Assembly (NCBI RefSeq): GCF_019059575.1
Contig: NW_024883061.1
Location: 62,001 to 126,000 of the forward strand
Length of the DNA: 64,000 nt
Origin: Amphibalanus amphitrite
Lineage: Eukaryota; Arthropoda; Thecostraca; Balanomorpha; Balanidae
Direction of reading: 5' to 3'
Both the position numbers and the translations under genes were made by a program. Within the stretch, counting starts at the first letter, position 1; every line of letters begins with the position of its first letter. Under the pieces are notes generated by a model that ran no database searches, was not told where the DNA came from, and saw only the letters and a list, made by a program, of their open reading frames with translations. Of the stretch, positions 34,618-49,685 are shown piece by piece.

Positions 34618-35436
34618 ATCTGAGCAATGCTGCACCAAAAGTGCATCTCGTGGCACGGCATACTTTCAACCTTAGCATATGCTACTTCAAGTTATAGTAG
34701 TAATGTATTTTGTATTATTGTATTATATTGTAGTATTATTGTAGTATGTGTTATGTTATGTATGCTGATCAGTGCAAAGTGCAGGGTGCAGGCACATGTA
34801 GCACATATTGCTATAAGCCATCAGGCAGCATATTGGTCAGCAACAGCAATCCATGTGATTGAGTGACCATTCATGTGGCCAAGCGCCACTAGGGGCATGC
34901 ACCAGACAGGAATCCGACCAGGAGCAACTCCTTAAGGGTTAGCAGCTCAATAATGCTGATAAAGATTATGAACAAGGCAAGCCACCCAGTCTCCTGGTTA
35001 AAATGTTTAAAATGGCCTTTCTGCCAGGCACTGGTGCATATTTCAGCACCCATGTATGCATTCCATTCACACATTCATTCCACGTGCAGCCACGCAGCTC
35101 CAATAGCACTCTGGCAGAGCTGGCAGCTGCACGCCTGGGTGGCTCATATAAGATCAAGGTGATCATTTACTATCAGAGAACCAATTAAGAAGAGCTCCAG
35201 TAAAGGGTCAGATATCTCTGCCAATGCACGGCCCAATATCCAGTGCCCACTTCCTGCAACTGACACTATATGCCACTTGGGTAGCAAGATCAGCACCTGC
35301 ATTGTTGTGTTTGCACCATAATGAATTAATTGTGGCACATTGTATAATGTGTATATGTATGCATGGTATTATTTTAAGATGCGGAAGGTTGAAAGTATGC
35401 CGACACTCCAGTCTACGCCGCAAACATTGCTCAGAT
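34618..35436. mobile_element. Candidate TIR insertion between LINE ORF1 and ORF2
   Basis: ATCTGAGCAATG at 34618 and CATTGCTCAGAT ending 35436 are exact inverted ends. A second matched pair (GGCATACTTTCAACCTT near 34658 and its complement near 35384) lies 30-40 bp inside. The interior shows little further symmetry and no transposase. No target-site duplication is clear. It separates ORF1 from ORF2 by about 1.5 kb. Confidence 0.55.
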
Positions 35437-35476
35437 GCTGCATAATGCTAGGTTGCTACTCACACTGATCTTGTGC

Positions 35477-36286
35477 TTAGTTCCCCTTCTTCGTCTGCCG
35501 GTTAGACCGGGTAGAGGGCACCACATACTCTTCCAGGTTGGTTGTCTTGCTAGCTACAAATCCTTTAGGGATGTCTGAGAGTGTCTGGGAGCGCATGAAG
35601 TTGCTGCCCTGGTTACTTTGTTGTGTGGTTTTGTTGGCTGCCTTTTGAAGAGTTGCTTTCACATCTCTCTCTGACAGCCATGGCTGGATGCGGGTGTAGC
35701 GCTTTTCAGCGGAGTCTCTAGCCATGATGTTTCCATTTCTAGTATAGTAGTTGAGCACCTCCTTACGCTTTCTCATTTCCTCCAGCATTGTAATCATTTT
35801 GGCTCTTTTCTCAGTTAAGTTTTCATGCACAGTGATTTTTTCTCCTGGCTGGCCCCCCTGATCAAATTTTGACTGGTAGACTGCCTCCCTGTCATCATGG
35901 TCCTGGAACTTCACAACTACTCGTTTTTTGTTGCGAAGGCGGTGGCATGCTACTATTTCTCCCTTCATGTCTACTTTCAGTTTTTCCTTGATGATTTTTT
36001 TGACAGTCTCTCTAGTCTCACTAGGAGTTTCCCCCTCTTCACCCTCAGGGAAAGCCCCACCCAGAATCAGAGAGGTCTTTCGGTTATACTGCTCAACCTC
36101 GTCTAGGTTTCTATCCACCTTTGTTATCTCCTCCCACAGCTTTTTGTTTTCCGTTTTCAAGTTTTCAATCACCTCACTGCTCTTTTTTTGTTCTTTTTTT
36201 ACTTTTTCTAACTCATCCCTCAAAACCGAAGTCTCCTTCTCCACCGCCTCCATCACCAGCTTTTTTATCATCTCACTATCCATCAC
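35477..36286 (-). CDS. LINE ORF1: L1-like coiled-coil RNA-binding protein
   Basis: 269 codons. An N-terminal coiled coil (LRDELEKVKKEQKK to EEITKVDRNLDEVEQ) is followed by an RRM-like core (NRKTSLILGG, then RLRNKKRVVVKFQD) and a C-terminal part (GEKITVHENLTEKRAKM, YTRIQPWLSERD), as in Transposase_22/L1 ORF1 proteins, which trimerise and coat the element RNA. It is on the same strand as ORF2 and upstream of it, so it most likely belongs to the same element. No internal stop. The tail is basic (RSNRQTKKGN). Confidence 0.8.
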   Translation of the reverse strand: MMDSEMIKKLVMEAVEKETSVLRDELEKVKKEQKKSSEVIENLKTENKKLWEEITKVDRNLDEVEQYNRKTSLILGGAFPEGEEGETPSETRETVKKIIKEKLKVDMKGEIVACHRLRNKKRVVVKFQDHDDREAVYQSKFDQGGQPGEKITVHENLTEKRAKMITMLEEMRKRKEVLNYYTRNGNIMARDSAEKRYTRIQPWLSERDVKATLQKAANKTTQQSNQGSNFMRSQTLSDIPKGFVASKTTNLEEYVVPSTRSNRQTKKGN

Positions 36287-39339
<3,053 letters not shown>

Positions 39340-41120
39340 TTTACGAGCGAGCGAAGCGAGCGAGCTCCTCAGAGTCACCGGTGTGTGGCGCGCTCAGAGG
39401 TGCCAGTGAAAGGCCGTCAGATGCGCTGGTGTTGGGTCCTCACAGGCGCCGTTGCGGGGTCTTAGGGCTTAGAGACACTGGTGGGGCCATCATTGGCATG
39501 TGTGTGGCCCTGCAAAATGGCCTGCAAGTGGAAAGTGGCCCGTCATAGGCTGGCAAGGACACTCGGAGGCTGGTAAGAGGCCCTCAGAGTCACTGGTACG
39601 TGGCCCTCAGAGGCGTCGGTGTGGGGACTCTCAGAGCCGCCGATGTAGGCCCCTGAGATGCGCTGGTGGGGGTCCCTTGGAGGTGGGGCGAGGGGCCTCG
39701 CAGTTGCCGTTGTGGGTGCCTTTAGAAACACTGGTGTGGACCGTGTGTCTATCACAGACGGATGTGGAGCCATAGCAGCCAATCCCTCGTTGGCCGTTAC
39801 TAGGGTCCTGAGCGCCCGGCGAGGTCTCTCAGAAACCGGCATTGGGCCTTTATGAAGATAATTGTGGCTACATAGGAGCCAATAACGTGCCCCCACAAGC
39901 CCTGTGGTGTCCTTCCGAGTTGAAGTGCGGCCAGCGCGAACCCTCTGCTACCAACTGGCGCCGCAGGGCCCCTCGGTTTCGAAGGAACCCTAAACCCGAG
40001 AACGGGCACGTACCCCCTCGCTCCCTTGCTATGTCACTGAATCCAAGTGATTAGGGGCCCTTTAGGTAATCAGGGGCGTTTCAGATGACCAGGGGTTTTC
40101 AATTGATCAGGGGCCCACCAGGTAACCATGAGCCCCTCTGGTAACCAGGCGCCCCTTAAGTAACGAGGAACCCCATCAATAACCAGGGCCCCTCAGTAAA
40201 CGGGGGCCACTCAGGTAAGTGTAGGAGTCCCGCAGAAGTTCCGGCAAGGTTTCTCAGGTCCTTTTTTTTTTTGACAAGGCTCTTATTGACTCAGGTGCGA
40301 GCCCTTTGCCATCAGCAGGGGGCCCTTTCAAGCCTTTTGAGGGCCGTTTAACGTCTCTTGAGTTCCCATTGAGGCCTTCTAAGAGCCCTTTGAGCAGTCG
40401 AGGGGCCTTTGAGGCCTTTTGAGGGCCTCTTGACGTCAGCTGAGGACCGTTGGACGCCAGCTGAGGATGGTGTTTTTGGGCCTTCTGATGGCCATTAGAC
40501 GCCAATGGATGACCCTCTGACACCAACTGGGGCCCTCTGACACCAGCTAAGGGCACTTTAAGTTTGACGCTAGCTCAGGGCCCTCTGGCATTAGCTGGGG
40601 GGCCCTCTGACGCTAGCTCAAGGCCCTTTGACGCTCTTTAAGGCCTTCTGAGGGCCCTTGAGGTGTTCTAAGGGCCCCTTGAGGCTTTCTAAGGGCCCCT
40701 TGAGGCTTTTTGAGGGCCGCTTGACGCCAGCTGGGGGCCCTCTGCCACCAGCAAAGGACTCTTTGGAGCCCTCGGAGAGCCGTTTGACGCAAGGGCATGG
40801 CCCTCTGACGCCAGCTCAGGGACCTTTGACACCCTTTAAGGCCTTCTGACGTCCGTTTGACGTTAGCTGAGGGCCCTTTGAGGCTATCTGAGGGCCCTTT
40901 AAGGCCATCTGAGAGTCCTTTGAGGTCATCTGAGGGCTCCTTAAGGCCATCTGAGGGCCCTTTGACACCATCTAAGGGCCCTTTGACACCAGATGAGGGC
41001 CCTATAACGCTAACTGAGGGCCCTTCGAGGCCATCTGAGGGCCTTTTGAGACCATCTGAGGGCCCTTTAAGGCCATTTGAGGGCCCTTTGTACACGGTCT
41101 TCGGTGGTCTAAGGATTAGT
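39340..41120. repeat. Stacked minisatellites with a GGGCCC core
   Basis: Three successive fields: degenerate 25-30-bp units with CCTCAGAGTCACTGGT (39360-39760), units with GGTAACCAGGGGCCC-like words (40030-40215), and a 20-21-bp array with GAGGGCCCTTTGACGCCA / AGGCCATCT variants (about 40270-41100). The 21-bp period keeps both strands open, giving heptad-like false proteins (LKGPSDG on minus, LRPSEGP on plus). Confidence 0.8.
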
Positions 41121-42830
41121 TAGAGGCCCATTTGAGGCGGCGGGCCCCTTCCTTCGAGTTGGGCCCCCCCCAACTCGAATGGGGGGGGGGCACGGGCCCG
41201 TGTGCCCCCCTTGTGTGCGCCCTTGCTTAGCTTAATACCATATGCTTAAGTACCATAATATTTGCAATATCACTTCGCTTAATCCCCGTTTTAATCAGAC
41301 CTGTCGCTTTCAATCGCCCTTTTCGCCATCTACCAGTTCGCTTGGGCACATGCGTAACATCTTTAACTTAGAGCCTCTTGCGAGCAGATGATGAAATCGC
41401 GGCCCAGACATTGAACTCCGAATGCATTAGAGTGTATGGCGCTGTTAGACTGAGAGGGTGAACTGGCAGGGACGGTGTTGAGGGCCTCCCGGGATCCGGG
41501 TACCTCACCGGGCCATAGTGGTAACCGCTGAGTAAGGATGAACGTCTCTTACCGAGTCACTACGGGACACATTTGACGGTACGCTTTATCTATTTTAGCT
41601 GTTTCAGAACGACTCGAATTTAAGGGATTATTATAGTCCTGAATTTAATGCCTACTTGCACAATCACATAATGATCTAGCTTTCTAAATGAATATTTGTC
41701 GCTCGCTCATCTAACTATTACTATTATGCTGCCGTTTAGGCAGGTTCAAGATTACAGCTGCATCTGACCACTCCCTGGGCACCCCGGCCATGTCATAACG
41801 TTCGCTGACGTGTCGTACCACGCAGCCCAGGTGAAGTGGTCGCTGTCTGTAGGCAGCGGTGCTCGGCGGTAGCTCAATGCCCTGGAGATGTTATTTGTAT
41901 GGTATCGGCTCACATACCGTGCGCACTTGGCTGGGAGCCATACCCACCGTCCGGCACTGGTCGCACCGGACCAAACAGAGACTGACCCCACCCCATTCAG
42001 CTTGCCCCGGATGTGCGCAGTGTCGGTGACAACTGCGGTGGCCGGTGTGTCGTGGGGCAGGAACAACTGGTGGGTGTGAGATTGCACTGTTTGGAGAATT
42101 GATGAATGCTCTGAACGTCGCGCTCACAACGAGCGGAAGCGACTGATTACCTTCATAATTTATGCGATGTCTGAACGGTCAATTTATTCCTACCGGATCG
42201 ACGAGCATATGATCTTACCGATTCCAGTTCCCGAAACATGGTATTTGTCAGTGTGAAGGTAATGTGGCACCAGCTCACAGACAGACAGACCAGCGTGGTC
42301 GGAAGTGTGGGGGCGACATTTATGATATATGAATGCGTCCTTAGAGCCTGATCCTCATTATGTGACATGGAGATGAATCGTACCGCTCTGAGTCCGCTGA
42401 CACCGGTCGGCGGTGTCCACTCGGTCCAGAGTGCGGAAGGCGCCGCGCCGGTGTAGCCAGTACCGCGGTAATCGGCTCAGTTCCGCCGGGCCGGTGCCGC
42501 TCTAACGGACCCGTCTCTCCGTTAGACAGGACAGTCCGGCGCGGCTCAAGACGGCTGTATGACGGCCGGAATACTGTCCACCCCCGGCCGTCGGGGAGTT
42601 ACGTCCGGCCCCGCTGACTCGGTATTGTTCTCCGGTCCGGCTGAGTGACGTGGGATGGTCAGAGAAATGCCATTTGTACTCTGGGGGGCTAAGCTTCTTG
42701 GACGCTCCTTAGTTGATGTTATCGGCTATTCAACCCAATGACACGGACCCGGAGGCACATTCTTAGTGTTGAGAATTTGAGCCAACTCGGCGTCCTGCCT
42801 AACATAAAAGTGGAAACGGAGCGCGGTGTC
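41121..42830. other. No gene seen
   Basis: G- and C-runs at 41165-41190 form a small hairpin with CAACTCGAA / TTCGAGTTG. The rest shows no recognisable feature. Confidence 0.35.
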
Positions 42831-43090
42831 GGCGCCGTGACCCGTCTGCGACAGGACAGGTAGCGCGGTGTCTCGGCGCCTGGGCCCGGACCAGCTCTGT
42901 TTTGTCGCCGGCGCTGACTCTGGTGGGACAGGTAGCGCCGTGTATGCGCCGGATCCCAACTGTGACGGGACAGCAGCCCGGTGTGTGTACCGGTCCCGGA
43001 TCCAGTCGGTTTTGTCTCCGGTCCGGACCAGCTCGGTTTGGTCTCTGGTCCCGCCCGGTCCGGTCCGTCGCCGGCTGCTCGGACCGGCCG
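42831..43090. repeat. Degenerate GC-rich minisatellite
   Basis: Repeated words GGGACAGGTAGCGC, GGTCCCGGA/CGGTCCGGA and CCAGCTCGGTTTTGTC at irregular 30-60-bp spacing. Open frames here follow the repeat. Confidence 0.5.
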
Positions 43091-44691
43091 GTCGGCAGAG
43101 CTCACCGTCCGCCCTCCTACCGTCCGTGTCGGACGAGTCGGACGGACAGGGCGTGGTCGCTCCTCCTCCGCCCGCCGGCGACACCAACTGCGCAGCCCCG
43201 CCCCGGAGCCGCCGGAGCCGCGGGGCTGCACTGACTGGCTTCAGCCGAGCTGCACAGCTCCACGCTCTGACTGGGTACAGCCGAGCTGCGCGGCGCTCAA
43301 ACAGCTCGGACTCGGTGTTTCTCCAGAGCTGTCCGACTTCGTATGTACCACAGGGGCTTGAGCTGCAGCCTTTTCGCCAGCCCTTGCATGTCAAAGGCAT
43401 AGCTGATGACTGATAGAGACACCATTTCGTAGTAAACTGTGCTCAGTGGATTGTCTGGGCAGCCGCAGACATATTTCCCAGAACTGGCGCAACACAACTC
43501 ATGCACGAATGCATCGGTAGTTTCCGCTGTTACATAAGAGAGCGTCTCGATCCTTCACTACATCCCCTCTGACCGGTCCGACGTACCGCCAGTTTCAGTT
43601 GGGTTCCCTTCAGCTGTGTCTGGCGGGGCAGCGGCCCCTCTCTCTTCCTCTCCCTCCCCTCCCCTGTCTCCCTGTGCCAATACAAGAGCGCGGCTCTCTC
43701 TTCCTATCCGTTCTGTTCTGTCGGCCGCTGTGTCTGAGGGCACGCCCAGGTCACGGGGTCACACTCCATGCGCCGCGCGACGCGCCGCCTCTCTCTGGTA
43801 GGCCAGAGGCGCCTCGCAGTCTGGCCGTTCCAGGCGGCCGCCGGCTGCGCCGACCCGCCGTGGGCCGAGTCTGTGATCGTGACTGTCCTGAACGTACCGA
43901 TCGGCCATATGACAGTGCCAACGACGCCGGGATAAATGTGACAACTTTGCACTTTGTGAGCTTGGAAGCACCTCGGTACTTCCCGAAGACGTGTTTTCTA
44001 GCATCCAGTGACATTCAAATGCAGCAATAGCAGTACATATGAGGCCCTACACGATATTTGTAACCGACAGTCCACTATGTGAAAAGCTGCATAGTAATGG
44101 TATGTATTTATACATGTATTGTGCATGGTGACTTTCAAGTGTTCAATGCACTATTCACGTTCACGCTCACTCACTCGATGATAATGTCGATGAAGGTGCG
44201 ATATCACCTGTTTGGCGAGGGGCTGGCGTCACAAAAGTCGTGATGACATTGCGTGCGGCATTTCCCGCCGGGCTTTCAATGATGACCATGAAAGTTTTTT
44301 TTTATATAATGTAATATCGAACAATAAATGACGTCCGGCAGCTGTGGTGGACACCATGATTCCCGCCCTCGGAGCCAGCTATGTCTTTTGGCGCTGTGTT
44401 TAACTCATTGCAATCACAGTCATAGTACGATATTGTTCTGCCCTAATAAGACACATGTGAAGTAGCACAGCATCATAATGTACACGTATACACACAAAAC
44501 AACGAAGCGGGCCGGCGGAGCAGTGAGGTCGGGCCAGTCGAACCAGTGTCCGGCTGTAGGCAGGGCACCTGTGCGACACTGTGGCAGACACTATCACATG
44601 TCCTGTCCTTCATTCACTGCGGTGGCCCGCCCGCCGGCCCCTTGCCCCGCCGGCCCTGTCTGACCCCAGCAGCGTCTGCCGCCGGCAGCGC
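43091..44691. other. No gene seen; contains 3' flank of the Cys-rich gene
   Basis: GC-rich to 43.9 kb, AT-rich from 44.0 to 44.5 kb. TGGGTACAGCCGAGCTGC and CTTCAGCCGAGCTGC (43236-43290) form a small direct repeat. No exon recognised. Confidence 0.35.
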
Positions 44692-45048
44692 TCACTGCAC
44701 GTCGTAGAACAGATCGAGCCAGTCGCGCGGTTCGCTGCGCTCCGGCTGCCAGTCGCGGGTCTCACTGCGCTCCGGCTGCCACACGCAGCCCAGTTTCCGC
44801 GGACAGGCGCACGTGTCGATCAGGCGCGTGAACTTGCCGCACGCCGTGTGTCCCTCGCGGCACGCCTGACCCTGCGGGCAGCCGAACGCGCAGCCGCGCA
44901 CGGCGCAGCAGCGCCTCTGGGTGTCGCACACGCCGCCCAGGCCGCAGTGCTCGTCGATCTCGCAGCGCACGGCGGCGGCCGTGGCCACCAGCAGCGCCCA
45001 GACTGCAACCACCAGCAGCAGCAGCGCGGCGCTCCGCTCCGGCGCCAT
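44692..45048 (-). CDS. Small secreted protein with 12 cysteines
   Basis: 118 residues from MAPERS (context GCGCCATGG) to a TGA. A clear signal peptide (LLLLVVAVWALLVATAAA, about residues 9-26) is followed by a compact Cys-rich domain with spacing C-5-C-5-C-5-CC-4-C-3-C-5-C-6-C-9-C-1-C-5-C. HCGLGGVC, CC and TCACP recall the colipase-like fold of Dickkopf/prokineticin/astakine proteins, but I cannot assign a family. The tail contains a 10-residue tandem duplication (WQPERSETRD then WQPERSEPRD) and ends LFYDVQ. It appears complete in one exon, though upstream noncoding exons are possible. Probably an extracellular ligand, inhibitor or defence peptide; that is inference. Confidence 0.7.
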   Translation of the reverse strand: MAPERSAALLLLVVAVWALLVATAAAVRCEIDEHCGLGGVCDTQRRCCAVRGCAFGCPQGQACREGHTACGKFTRLIDTCACPRKLGCVWQPERSETRDWQPERSEPRDWLDLFYDVQ

Positions 45049-46559
45049 GGCTAGGCGCGCCCGGCCTCAACCGGTGGCTGAGACGGACGAACGGACAGGC
45101 GGCTGGGTCAGAGAGCTGACGGCCGACTGTTGGCACTTGAAACTGGTTCACCTCTGCGACGGAGTCGTACGATGAGGTTCGGAAGTCTGACACTGACACA
45201 GTTGTCTGTTGTTTCCGAAGCTGTTGCTGGTACCGGGCCGTTCTCCGTCTGTTCTTCGGCAGCTGGTGACCACTCAGCGGCCGCAGTATCCGCTTCTCTG
45301 TGCTCCTCACACCTCACCACGGAGCGTCACCGTATCGCACGTGTGCGCTGGTAGCGGCGGAGCGGTGTCGGCGTGTGCTCGCTCGTCGCGCGCCGGCCGG
45401 CGTCTGAGCGGTGTGGTGCGCGCCGCGCCGAGTAGTGGTCGGTCGGCGGCCGCCGCATCCCGTCCGCCGCCCGCCGTCCGCCCTCCCAGCCCGGCCGGCA
45501 GCCCTCGTCAGTACAGGGCGCCCGCCGGCAGCTCCGTTATGTAAGCGGACCACGCCGCTGAGACGGAAAGCTCATGGGCCGGGTCGCTGAGGTCTTGGGA
45601 GGGTAGAGAGATGGGTGGGGCGTTTTGCCGGTCGCTGAAAGGGAGACCGTTCGGAGAAGAAAGGTAGCGGTTCGGAGAGGAAGAGACACGTTTCGTGACA
45701 AATTACTTAGGTGTTCAGAAAGGAAGGCATTGTGGGTGTCCAATGCACAGAGTGCTGGGGCAGCCGTACAGAGATAGGGTGACTGATCATGAAGTCGACT
45801 TTCCAGTGAAAGATGTCCGGGGAAAGGTCTGTTTACTGTTGAGGAAAGATTTCATTCATCGACACTGTATTCCGGGACGGGAGACAGCTGACCCGTGTAT
45901 TGCGGTCGGAGAAGACTGGCCCGTTTATTGCGGCCGGCCTGGCGGAGACTCATGCGGCTGACCTGAGTAGGGAATGAGGCTCTGGCGGCTGACCTATGTA
46001 GTGTGTGTGTAGTTGCGGTCGGCCGGGCAGAGGCGCGTTTCACCGGCAGATCAGCACAGCGGTGCCACTTTCTCCCGGCGGTCTGCTGACCGTCTGAGGC
46101 AAGGTCTAAGGCGTCCGTGTTTCCGCCCCCGTGACTCCCGCAAACCGCCGATATGATCCACGCATCCTGCCCCGCTTTTCACCGGCTTCTCTGCTGTGAG
46201 TTACGGTTTCGCGTCGTAACCGCACATTGGAATGGCTGTGCTTTCTTTATCGATTCTCTCGATATATTAGTGTAGCCCCGAAAAAGATAATTGTGGCATT
46301 GTCACAACACAAAGCATCGCGTTTTTCATTCTGACGCAAGGACGCGAACGTGCCTTAGATGCAGTTCATTCTATACTCGTATAGGCTGCCCCGGTACTCG
46401 AGATAACAAGGTCGCTCCTCAGGAAGAGCGCGGAATACAGTGGTGTTAGCTTCTTATGTCTGGCTGCCGTCTCCCGGTGCGCTCAGCACGCAGCTCGGTG
46501 CTAGACCCATACGCTGTAATGCAGTCACCGGTCTGTATATCATGTGCGGCGGACTGTCG
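45049..46559. other. 5' flank of the Cys-rich gene, no other gene seen
   Basis: Very GC-rich from 45.05 to 45.55 kb, as in a CpG-rich promoter. No TATA box is clear. Overlapping open frames reflect GC content. Confidence 0.35.
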
Positions 46560-46920
46560 CAACTGGCCGCAGTGACTCGTAAGTACGAATCACTGCGCTA
46601 CAGTACTGTAAACTGCGACGTACCGTCCGGCCTGACCCGTACTCAGTATCGTACTTATCGACCGACCTGAGCGGCGCACTGCAGTGGCTTCAGTGAATAC
46701 CGCGCCGTACCGACCGCTGAGCGTCGCAGACCCGGACTGTATGTATACTGCGCCACCGACCGTCCTGAGCGGCTCAATGCAGTGACCCGTGCCGTGTACC
46801 ACGCCGTACCGACTGACGACTGAGGACTGACCTACCGACCGTCCTGAGCGGCGCACCGCAGTGACCCGTACCTGCTGCACCGTACCGACCGGCCGACACG
46901 AATGGCGCACCGCAGTCATT
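46560..46920. repeat. Degenerate minisatellite (GCACCGCAGTGACCCGTA)
   Basis: Units of about 65-75 bp with GCGGCGCACYGCAGTGACC, CGCCGTACCGACCG and CCGACCGTCCTGAGCGGC recur at least four times with decay. Confidence 0.6.
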
Positions 46921-49555
46921 TTCCCGGGTGTTCACTAACGGGGACTCCCGTGACTCGGCATTCACACTGTGTATAGTGTCCTGGCTCATGAACTGACTAC
47001 AAGAGCAAAAGCAAAAACAGAGCAGTTGCTTTGTTTACGTTATGAAAGGTATGACTAGAAACAGTCTATGACTAAGAGCTCCATTGAGATCCATTGCTCC
47101 ATTGAGCCATGTTATTTCGGTCACGCGGAGCTGTTGGTACAGCGGGCTGACATTTCGTAACGGCTGTGCCGGATGTGGGCCCCAGTGGGCCGGTAGGCGG
47201 AACCTGGCTTACACAGCGCCTATGAATATCCGGCTCTGCGGGTGACCATCCTGTGACGGTCCAGTGATGGTGTGAGTGATACCTGCTTCACGGTGGGGAT
47301 TGAGCTACAGGTGTTGGTGATACGCTTTGGCACTGAAATTCTGGTATGAGTGATGCGCTGTGGGGTCTGGTTCTGTGAGATTCAAGTTCTACATGTTTGA
47401 CATCGGCCTGTTTTTTCTGACTGTTGTGAAATCATGGGTCACTCCTAGTCGTCGAACTGGATCACTGACCGGATATGAGTGGTCAATGGTCATGCTGGCT
47501 CAACAAAGCACTGGGACCGAATCACAGCCAATGGTTTCGGTTCGATGTGGGTGTCCCGCTGTGGGTGAGGCAGCCGGCACAGAGCAGCCATTTCTGGCTC
47601 ATACCTTCGCACCGATCGGCCCGTTCCTCGGACCGTTGGCGGTGTCGATTTGCATGGTTCATGAGATAGCTGGCCTTGGTGCTCCAGTTACGATTTGAGG
47701 TGACTGGCAGGTAGGCTGTGAGATATGTCTACGGGGAACCGGTGATCAAGTGCACAGGTGGTACCGCGTAGCGGCGGATCGGGATGGCGCCCTGCCTCGG
47801 TCACACTCCCTCGACAGTTACGTGTCAGAAACAGAAAGGCATGTCCATGACGTCGTTAAAACAGGGATTGATGGTTACTCGTGTCTGATACATAACCAAG
47901 TCCGCTTTTTAGGTCAGTCTCTGTGAGGGCTGGGGGGACTCGGGAGCATCAAGTCCGTCAGTTAGGTCAGTGGTTTAGGTGCTGTAACTTGATGATATGC
48001 GGTAGACGACACGGAACGAATGCTCTCAGCGAGGCTCCAGGGGTGTGTCTTTGTATGTGGCCCTTTGTATGGTTCTTTCGTTTGGAGAGTTTCAAACGGA
48101 TGCTTCTTGCAGCGGTTAATCATTTAGTTGCAAAGGATACCGTGCATCTAATTGTGATAACAACTTGTTTGCAGTTTTATTCTACACCAAATTTGAAAAC
48201 CCTCTTTTACCTATAGGCACAGTTGTCATCGGCGATTAACACGTCCTATTTGCTTTACGTTTTTCGTGAGATAATGTGCCGATAGATGGTAGTCAGAAAT
48301 TCTAGATGGACTGGGACTAACGAGTCTGGCGTACGGTTTTGTTAAATAAAATGTGTATTGTTTTGAGCATGCAACCCAATCGTAACGATCATTCGCCAGT
48401 TGCATTGAATATTGATGCTTTAAAATAGATATTTCCGTTTCCGATTACCACAGTCTGGCGTGATGCAATAACGCAATGATATGAGATATGTCTGGCACAC
48501 TGACTGCCTCTTACTATGCCTTGTTAACAACGCTGCCGATGATTTGTTTACTTTTTTGCTGCTGACTTTTGAACACCCGATTATTTTTATTGCCAGTGCA
48601 AGGTGTAATGGTCATTTTATCGAGTGTTGGGAGGGCTATATAAGTTCCAAGTGATTTGGCACTTGACCTAAATCCCGTATGGCTGAGGTCATGTCACAGG
48701 GTGTGCCCAGCCTCAATGCGATCCTCGGAGTGTCCTGAGGTGTGCCGATTGGTGTAGTCATTTGTCGCCCCAGACACAATATGTCGACCTTACGATGGCA
48801 TCTGAACATGTACGGCGCTGCCTCATACACCCGCTACCTACGTGCTCAGTCTGGCGGGTGATGTAGCAGCGACCACACTGGTCCGACGGTGCACGTGCCA
48901 GCTCTGTGAATACACCATCAGTCGTGGAGTCGGCAGCACGGCAGCCCAAAATAGCAGTCGCTCGGACCCGCCTGTCGCTTAGCATCGCAGACATATTAAA
49001 TGTATTCTCATGCAACTTCACTCTGGTTACTGCAGCCGCCAGTTGCGCTGTGAGAGCCCATCTCTGCATTACATATCGTCATGCTCGCCTTTTGGTATCA
49101 ATCGCGAGCTGTTCTCTCACAGCTGGGAGAGCCGACCGAGCGGTAGCTGCCGCAGCTGTGGAAGACTGTCTCGGTGAGGTCTCAGTCGCGCTGCTGCAGC
49201 GGTCCCGCTGACGGCTGATGGCGGCTCAGCCCACCCCGCTGCATTGGGGAGCGCGGCGGGGCGGCGGCCGGCTTACCCTGGGCCGGCTGACCCAGTGCAC
49301 GAGGGGCGGCGCCGCCGGAGCTCCGTTCGACCCGGTGCACCGGGTGACACGGCGCCGCACCCCGTCCCCCGGCACTGTGCCGCCGACTCTGCAGCTCCCC
49401 GGCGGGTCTGCAGGGAGGCCCCGAGAACGGCTGGCTCCCACAGCGGCACCTTCTCCCACTCTCCTTGGCATTAATGACACATCCGACACCGCCTGTCATA
49501 CTCCGATCGGACTGTGAGATACGGCTTCCGGCTGCACACGCAGCTCGGTAATGAC
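46921..49555. other. No gene seen
   Basis: No recognisable coding or repeat feature. A TATATAA word at 48637-48643 has no linked gene. GC content rises after 49.1 kb. Confidence 0.35.
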
Positions 49556-49685
49556 GTGCGTAGGTGCGCTGTTCTCGGCGTGGGTGCGCCATTCTCGGCA
49601 TATGTAGGTACACTGTTCTCAGTGTATGTGCGCTGTTCCGTCGTAGGTGCGCCGTTCCGTCGTAGGTGCGCCATTCTCTCAGCTC
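49556..49685. repeat. Short minisatellite (GTAGGTGCGCYGTTCTC)
   Basis: About six degenerate units of 16-28 bp built on GTAGGTGCGCCGTTCCGTC and GCGCCATTCTCGGCAT. Confidence 0.65.

Noticed and set aside
40613-41095. 160-codon frame with LKGPSDG repeats
   Set aside because: Product of a 21-bp minisatellite that is open on both strands.
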